A stretch of 18,839 nt of DNA from Planctomycetota bacterium. Its GTDB lineage: Bacteria > Planctomycetota > UBA8742 > SKZP01 > JAIOTL01. The DNA is taken from NCBI GenBank assembly GCA_021106775.1, contig JAIOTL010000007.1, positions 1 to 18,839 of the forward strand, written 5' to 3'. Below the pieces are notes generated by a model that worked only from the letters and a program-made list of their open reading frames with translations, was not told the origin of the DNA and ran no database searches. Within the stretch, counting starts at the first letter, position 1; every line of letters begins with the position of its first letter. This document shows, piece by piece, positions 14,630-18,839 of the stretch. The translations under genes were made by a program, and so were the position numbers.

Positions 14630-16318
14630 ATGAAGACTGGTACTGGCATCGAGATTACCGGCTCTGGAATCCACTATGTCGAATTGGAAAAAACGCTTGA
14701 AGGCTACAAGCTTTTATCTGCTCTTACAATACCAACAGAAATATTCAGCGAGGATTTTGCTGGCTCAATAAATTCCGATACTGACTCAATTGTAAATGCA
14801 AAAGAGATTGTTGCAAGACACTTCAACTCAGGTGCAATAAATAATGCAGGCATTATTGGTTTTAGCGGGAACGGCTTGATTTTAAGATACTCAAGAGTAA
14901 TGCCTGCACCAACAAAACGTCAGCAGATGCTAATTGACTTTGAAATTCAGGAAATGACGGCGCATGGCAAGGAAGACCTTATCTCAGCATACCGCAAGCT
15001 TTCAATTCAAAGCCCCGGTGGCGAGGATACGATTCTGGTTTCACTTGCTAAGGACGAATATCTTGAGGGTATTAATTCAACGCTTAGGAAAGTCGGCTTC
15101 ACTGGTAAATATTTTTCTCCTTCTTGTGTTGCCCTTTACAACAACCTGATGATGTCAGGACAGATTATTAATAAAGAATCTGTTATGGTTGTTGCAATCG
15201 ACAAAGACACAACTGAACTCGTTATTGTTGAGGATGGTTTTCTTATTTTCGCAAGAAACCTGAATACGGGGGGGAAGTTATTTCTCGATGTGATAAAGGA
15301 TAAAAAGCCCAATCTGCCCACAATGAAAGCTTGGAATTATCTGCTTTCAAAGGGTGATATTACTCCGCCAGTCAGCGGTGGGGAAGGTTCTTCACTTCAG
15401 GTCTCATTCTGGGGTGCAGGCGAAGAACTTTTCAGAATGCTCGAATCAAGCATAAATTTTGCCAGACTCCAGCTTCGTAAACCTCGACTCGATATTCGTA
15501 AAATTTTCATTACAGGCGAGCTTGCAAATCTCAAAGGTATCAAAGAATTCATGACAAGCAGGTTCCAGCGTACAGTCGAACTGCTTAACCCGTTACAGGA
15601 TTTCAGTAAGAAACTTCTGAGCAAAACAATCGGCAAGAAACAGACAATGATGTTTGCACGTAATCCATATCCATATGCTGTCGCCGCTGGACTTGCGAAA
15701 ATGGCTGTCGATGATGAACCCTTCAACCTCGTGATGAAACCAAAAAGCTATCACAGACGCATGAAATTCATTTATCAGACAATGTTTCTTTATCTGACGA
15801 TGATAGCACTGGTTGTTACACTTGCATTTAGAGTAATCCACTACGATGTTCAGGCTGAAGCCGCTGAGAAAGCAAAGAAAAGCCTCATCAAAAAAAGCTC
15901 AAGCTTCAAAAAAGAATCAAAGAAATTAATCGATTCATTCAAGGAATCTACTGAAAGAGCACCAATCGGCAAATCTCTGCAGGATGCAATTGAACCTAGC
16001 ATCAGTTTTTACAAACTCTGCCGAATTGTTCGCGAATACGCAAATGAAAACACAGATATTATTATCCAATCGATTATTATCGAACCTTTTGCTGAAAATG
16101 TTAATGATTCGCGCGACAGTAAGGATGAAAAAACGTTCACAAAATCGAAACTTAACATCAAGATACATTTCGAAGATATTGGCGCAAAACCGTTGGAACA
16201 GCTTAACAAATTCAAGAAATACTTGAAGGATACTGCGAATATAAGATCAACTTCAGTAGCATTCGAAGATGATTCTTTACAGAAAACGAAATGCTACATC
16301 GTTACAATCGAGTTATAA
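14630..16318 (+). CDS. PilM-PilN fusion protein (GspL-like architecture)
   Basis: Inner-membrane platform protein of a type IV pilus or type II secretion system. Residues 1-370 follow PilM: a TGIEITGSGIHYVEL start, RYSRVMPAP, an FEIQEM helix, VGFTGKYFSPSCVALYNN, VEDGFLIFARNLNTGG, then FARLQLRKPRLDIRKIFITGELANLKG and NPLQDF. One transmembrane helix follows (about 381-403) and then a PilN-like domain of about 160 residues (YKLCRIVREYANENTDIIIQSI; KLNIKIHFEDIG). PilM and PilN are usually separate; GspL of type II secretion has the fused layout. Two actin-type nucleotide motifs look degraded: AID where DIG is expected, and TGE for TGG. The ATG at 14630 has GAGG six bases upstream; an in-frame TTG at 14618 is at that site. 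A run of seven G lies at 15268-15274. The PilO-like gene follows after 12 bases. Confidence 0.82.
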   Translation: MKTGTGIEITGSGIHYVELEKTLEGYKLLSALTIPTEIFSEDFAGSINSDTDSIVNAKEIVARHFNSGAINNAGIIGFSGNGLILRYSRVMPAPTKRQQMLIDFEIQEMTAHGKEDLISAYRKLSIQSPGGEDTILVSLAKDEYLEGINSTLRKVGFTGKYFSPSCVALYNNLMMSGQIINKESVMVVAIDKDTTELVIVEDGFLIFARNLNTGGKLFLDVIKDKKPNLPTMKAWNYLLSKGDITPPVSGGEGSSLQVSFWGAGEELFRMLESSINFARLQLRKPRLDIRKIFITGELANLKGIKEFMTSRFQRTVELLNPLQDFSKKLLSKTIGKKQTMMFARNPYPYAVAAGLAKMAVDDEPFNLVMKPKSYHRRMKFIYQTMFLYLTMIALVVTLAFRVIHYDVQAEAAEKAKKSLIKKSSSFKKESKKLIDSFKESTERAPIGKSLQDAIEPSISFYKLCRIVREYANENTDIIIQSIIIEPFAENVNDSRDSKDEKTFTKSKLNIKIHFEDIGAKPLEQLNKFKKYLKDTANIRSTSVAFEDDSLQKTKCYIVTIEL

Positions 16319-16330
16319 ACCGGAGGAAGA

Positions 16331-17386
16331 ATGCTTAGTTTCATGAAAAAAGAAATAAAACTAATCATAATCTCAATGTTGACATTGATACTTGTTAGCA
16401 CTGTTAATATGTTTGGTATAAATCCAGAAAAAGACAAAACTTCAAAAGATTTGATAAAAGCAAAATCCTCAGTTTCACGCTGGGAAAAGGAAATTCAAGA
16501 AATATTCAAATACTACAATGAATACGATCTCGAACTTGCCCCACCGCGAACGCATACAAAATATTTTCAGCAGAAGAACTCAGATTCACTCGAAAAAGAA
16601 AGAGCATTGCAAAATGTTGTTGCCTTCGAAGTTAAAGAAAATTTCAAAATACCGAAAAAAATTATCAGAGAAGCTCAGGAAGAAAATTATCCGCAGTTGA
16701 TAAACGATTATGCGAACCAGAAAATTGCAGAACTACTCGACGAAACATACACAAAACTTGAAAGTGCAAAGTATAAATTCCTCAAACCTCTCAAGTTTGA
16801 CAGTCAGTTAGTACAAGAGAACATGTCATTCGAGCTTTATCAAACTGAAGGACTTGCCTTAATCGGAAAAAAAGAAGAAGAGGTTGGCATGCTCAAAGAT
16901 GTTGAGCAACAAAATCTTATTCGTGCAGAAGCTGAAGCAACAATGAAACTAATCCAACTCAACATTATCAAGGCTGTTGTCGAGAATGCAAGACTTGCGG
17001 GTGTTAGCAGGATTGACGAGATGATTTTTGTATCTCGACCGAAAGAATTAACTTCACGATTTAATGTCAAAGTGAATGAACCTCGATATTATCGCCCGAT
17101 TGTCATCAAGGTGAATTTTTTTGCGGATGAGTTAAGCACTTTCGATTTCGTTAAATTTTGCATTGATCCATCACCTTCAGGTAGTACAGGAGAGTTTTTA
17201 GCAATACACAGCTTTATGCTTGACAATCCCGATGCATTGAAAGCAAATACACCTTCGCTTAGTGTTGCGACTGAAATGGTTCTGGTAGCGTTTATTATTG
17301 ATCCGAATTCACCGTATAGCGAGTTCGAGAAACCGAAACGTAAATCGCTTGTACCAACTTATGGTCCTGTGTTTAAAGGCAGATGA
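16331..17386 (+). CDS. PilO/GspM-like inner-membrane protein
   Basis: 351 residues. The order is a short basic N terminus (FMKKEIK), one transmembrane helix (LIIISMLTLILVSTVNMFGI), a charged coiled coil (KTSKDLIKAKSSVSRWEKEIQEIFKYY), a helical middle part, and a C-terminal alpha/beta domain (YYRPIVIKVNFFADELSTFDFVKFC, FLAIHSFMLDN, LSVATEMVLVAFIID). The anchor, coil and ferredoxin-like order is that of PilO and GspM, which dimerise with PilN or GspL. The position directly after the PilM-PilN fusion supports this. It is longer than usual PilO (about 200) because of the middle insertion of Glu/Gln-rich helices. GGAGG is four bases before the ATG. No PilP or PilQ follows. The next gene starts 25 bases later. 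Confidence 0.65.
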   Translation: MLSFMKKEIKLIIISMLTLILVSTVNMFGINPEKDKTSKDLIKAKSSVSRWEKEIQEIFKYYNEYDLELAPPRTHTKYFQQKNSDSLEKERALQNVVAFEVKENFKIPKKIIREAQEENYPQLINDYANQKIAELLDETYTKLESAKYKFLKPLKFDSQLVQENMSFELYQTEGLALIGKKEEEVGMLKDVEQQNLIRAEAEATMKLIQLNIIKAVVENARLAGVSRIDEMIFVSRPKELTSRFNVKVNEPRYYRPIVIKVNFFADELSTFDFVKFCIDPSPSGSTGEFLAIHSFMLDNPDALKANTPSLSVATEMVLVAFIIDPNSPYSEFEKPKRKSLVPTYGPVFKGR

Positions 17387-17411
17387 TGCACCAAAATGCA
17401 GAAAGGAAACT

Positions 17412-18452
17412 ATGACTGCTCATCATCTTCTGATTAAAACAGCAGTTAAACAACCTGCACATCGCAGACCCTTCTGGATTGTAAATCAGTCTGCGATTTT
17501 TAATGATTTTATTGAGCAATTCGAGAAAAAACATGATTACCTTGCTGTTTTGACCGACGCGCAGGATGCGACAGAAATTTCACTGCATACTTTTTTCGAA
17601 CTCAAAGTGGATGCAATCGAACATTTTACAGATCCCTTTTTACCTGCATTTTACATGGGTCTTGGAGGAATTTTCAATAAGCGTGAAATTCTGCTTAATC
17701 GTCCTATTCGCAGCACTTCACAGGTTGACAACCTGAAAATACCGGATTTTGACACCGAGCTTGGATTCATAACAGAGACTATCCGCAATCTCCGGGCACA
17801 ATCATATGATGTACCCGTTATCAGCACATGTGCCGGTCCGTTTTCATTAACATCATTTCTCATCGAAGGGAATATTTCAAAGGATATTCCTTTTGCGAAA
17901 GCGGTTCTGTATTCTCAAGAAGCAGCATTCAATCGGCTTTTAGACAAAATTACAGGTTTTGTGAAAACTTCCATCCTTTCGCAAATCGATGCTGGTGCCG
18001 AAGCAATCTGCATTCACGACCCACTTGCATCAACATTATCATTTGAAATTTTCGACAGATTATACAAACCAATACTTGCTTCCTTGGTCACAGATACCAG
18101 ACATGATGCAATCCCGATAATTTATAGTGCTGAGAACGTTCACGGATATCTTGATTTACTCATAAATGTCGGTTTCGATGTAATTGCATTGGATTTCAGA
18201 AGCTCAATTAATCAAATTCTAGAAAAAACTGACAGCAAAACGTCATTTCAAGGCAATTTTGACCCTTTTCTTCTTCTAGGTACATCTGAATCAATACAAG
18301 CCAATAGTATAAATCATCTGCACAATCTCGGTAGAACTCATGGATTTATCGGAACTTTCAGCGGAAATATCCCATCATATATTCCTTATGCCAACCTGAA
18401 GCTTTTTGTTCGCAAATTCCAGGAACTTTCAAGCGGGTATGCAACGCAATAG
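17412..18452 (+). CDS. uroporphyrinogen decarboxylase-family protein, catalytic residues lost
   Basis: 346 residues that align along their full length with UroD (HemE): RRPFWIVNQSAIF, HFTDP, IPDFDTELGFITETIRNLR, CAGPFSLTSFLIEGN, AGAEAICIHDP, VGFDVIALDFRSSI, SFQGNFDP. Key residues differ. The propionate-binding Arg pair of the RQAGR motif is Asn25 and Ile29, the catalytic-site Tyr is Phe149, the Ser/Thr of the FDT/FES motif is Pro204, and the C-terminal GHG His is absent. Only the Asp (Asp74) remains. The zinc His-x-Cys motif of MtaA/MtbA-type methyltransferases is also missing (IYSAEN at that place). It is therefore unlikely to make coproporphyrinogen. AAGGA precedes the ATG at 17412. The frame extends upstream into the PilO-like gene, but no better start is there. 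The phosphatase gene starts 8 bases after the stop. Confidence 0.85.
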   Translation: MTAHHLLIKTAVKQPAHRRPFWIVNQSAIFNDFIEQFEKKHDYLAVLTDAQDATEISLHTFFELKVDAIEHFTDPFLPAFYMGLGGIFNKREILLNRPIRSTSQVDNLKIPDFDTELGFITETIRNLRAQSYDVPVISTCAGPFSLTSFLIEGNISKDIPFAKAVLYSQEAAFNRLLDKITGFVKTSILSQIDAGAEAICIHDPLASTLSFEIFDRLYKPILASLVTDTRHDAIPIIYSAENVHGYLDLLINVGFDVIALDFRSSINQILEKTDSKTSFQGNFDPFLLLGTSESIQANSINHLHNLGRTHGFIGTFSGNIPSYIPYANLKLFVRKFQELSSGYATQ

Positions 18453-18460
18453 GAGTGAAA

Positions 18461-18839
18461 ATGTTTGCTGCTGATCTTTTCAGCTGGATTATCAATGACA
18501 AAATCGGTGGTATGCCCAAACCTGATTGTTTCGGCACCCTTGAAAATAATCTTGCAGAATTGAAATCCCGATTCAAAATCGGCGTTATTGTTAATTTAAC
18601 AGAGGAAAATCTCGATAATTTCACGATAAAAAATGCTGGTTTAAAATATTATCACATACCAATTGCCGAATTCTCGCCACCAACAATGCAGCAATTATTC
18701 AAATTCAAGAAGATTTACGAAACTGAAACTGCACCAATTGCTGTTCATTGCTTGGCTGGCATGGGTAGAACTGGCACAATCCTGGCAACTGCACTTGTTC
18801 TCGAAGGATATCTTCCAGAATCCGCAATTAATAAGGTTC
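18461..18839 (+). CDS. dual-specificity protein phosphatase, DUSP23-like (3' end cut off)
   Basis: 126 residues are visible; the gene runs off the window. The P-loop HCLAGMGRTG has catalytic Cys97 and Arg103, the signature of cysteine-dependent phosphatases. The N-terminal GGMPKP motif, the IVNLTEENL segment and the HIPIAEFSPP segment place it near the small atypical DSPs such as DUSP23. In that last segment the general acid is normally Asp (IPDF or similar); here Glu70 stands at the position, which may slow the enzyme or reflect family variation. There is no signal peptide, so it is cytosolic. AGGAG at 18451-18455 overlaps the stop of the UroD-like gene and is five bases before the ATG, so the two are translationally close and probably cotranscribed. 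Confidence 0.9.
   Translation, partial: MFAADLFSWIINDKIGGMPKPDCFGTLENNLAELKSRFKIGVIVNLTEENLDNFTIKNAGLKYYHIPIAEFSPPTMQQLFKFKKIYETETAPIAVHCLAGMGRTGTILATALVLEGYLPESAINKV

Noticed and set aside
17412..18452. Calling the UroD-family gene hemE
   Set aside because: The Arg pair, Tyr, Ser/Thr and His of the decarboxylase site are absent, so the enzyme name would mislead.

Overview
The window comes from a moderately AT-rich diderm (Gram-negative-type) bacterium. Evidence for an outer membrane is a predicted beta-barrel with signal peptide, a TolC-family efflux channel, a lipoprotein, and a type IV pilus / type II secretion inner-membrane platform. Most starts carry recognisable GGAG-type ribosome binding sites, with some TTG and GTG starts. 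Short palindromic repeats are common between genes. I cannot assign a phylum from the sequence. The style (many lineage-specific membrane proteins, MEP isoprenoid pathway, repeat-rich spacers) fits a poorly cultured lineage, but that is inference.

Layout. (1) 1-669, plus strand: 3' part of an MTA phosphorylase-type nucleoside phosphorylase. (2) 641-6474, minus strand: five genes all pointing left. In transcription order they are a small unknown protein, a secreted TPR plus PQQ-type beta-propeller protein, IspD, an outer-membrane barrel protein and a membrane-anchored TPR protein. The last one overlaps the 3' end of the phosphorylase gene. (3) 6662-8719, plus strand: a large unrecognised membrane-anchored helical protein, divergent from block 2. 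(4) 8772-8900: a MITE-like palindromic element with probable TA target duplication. (5) 8935-11286: primosomal helicase PriA. (6) 11287-12102: 816 bases without a gene, filled with remnants of several dispersed repeat families. (7) 12103-13704, minus strand: TolC-family outer-membrane efflux protein with a TTG start. (8) 14087-14440: small lipoprotein. (9) 14630 to the window end: four tightly spaced plus-strand genes. They are a PilM-PilN fusion (GspL-like layout), a PilO/GspM-like protein, a uroporphyrinogen decarboxylase-family protein that has lost nearly all catalytic residues, and a DUSP23-like dual-specificity phosphatase cut by the window edge.

How the genes fit together. The housekeeping functions (purine/MTA salvage, IspD, PriA) are ordinary. 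The most unusual part is block 9. There a pilus or secretion platform with eroded nucleotide-binding motifs in its actin-like domain is joined, in what looks like one operon, to a likely catalytically dead UroD-fold protein and a cysteine phosphatase with a Glu where the general acid Asp is expected. The second theme is repeats. At least five short repeat families sit between genes, and one of them supplies the last nine codons and the stop codon of ispD.
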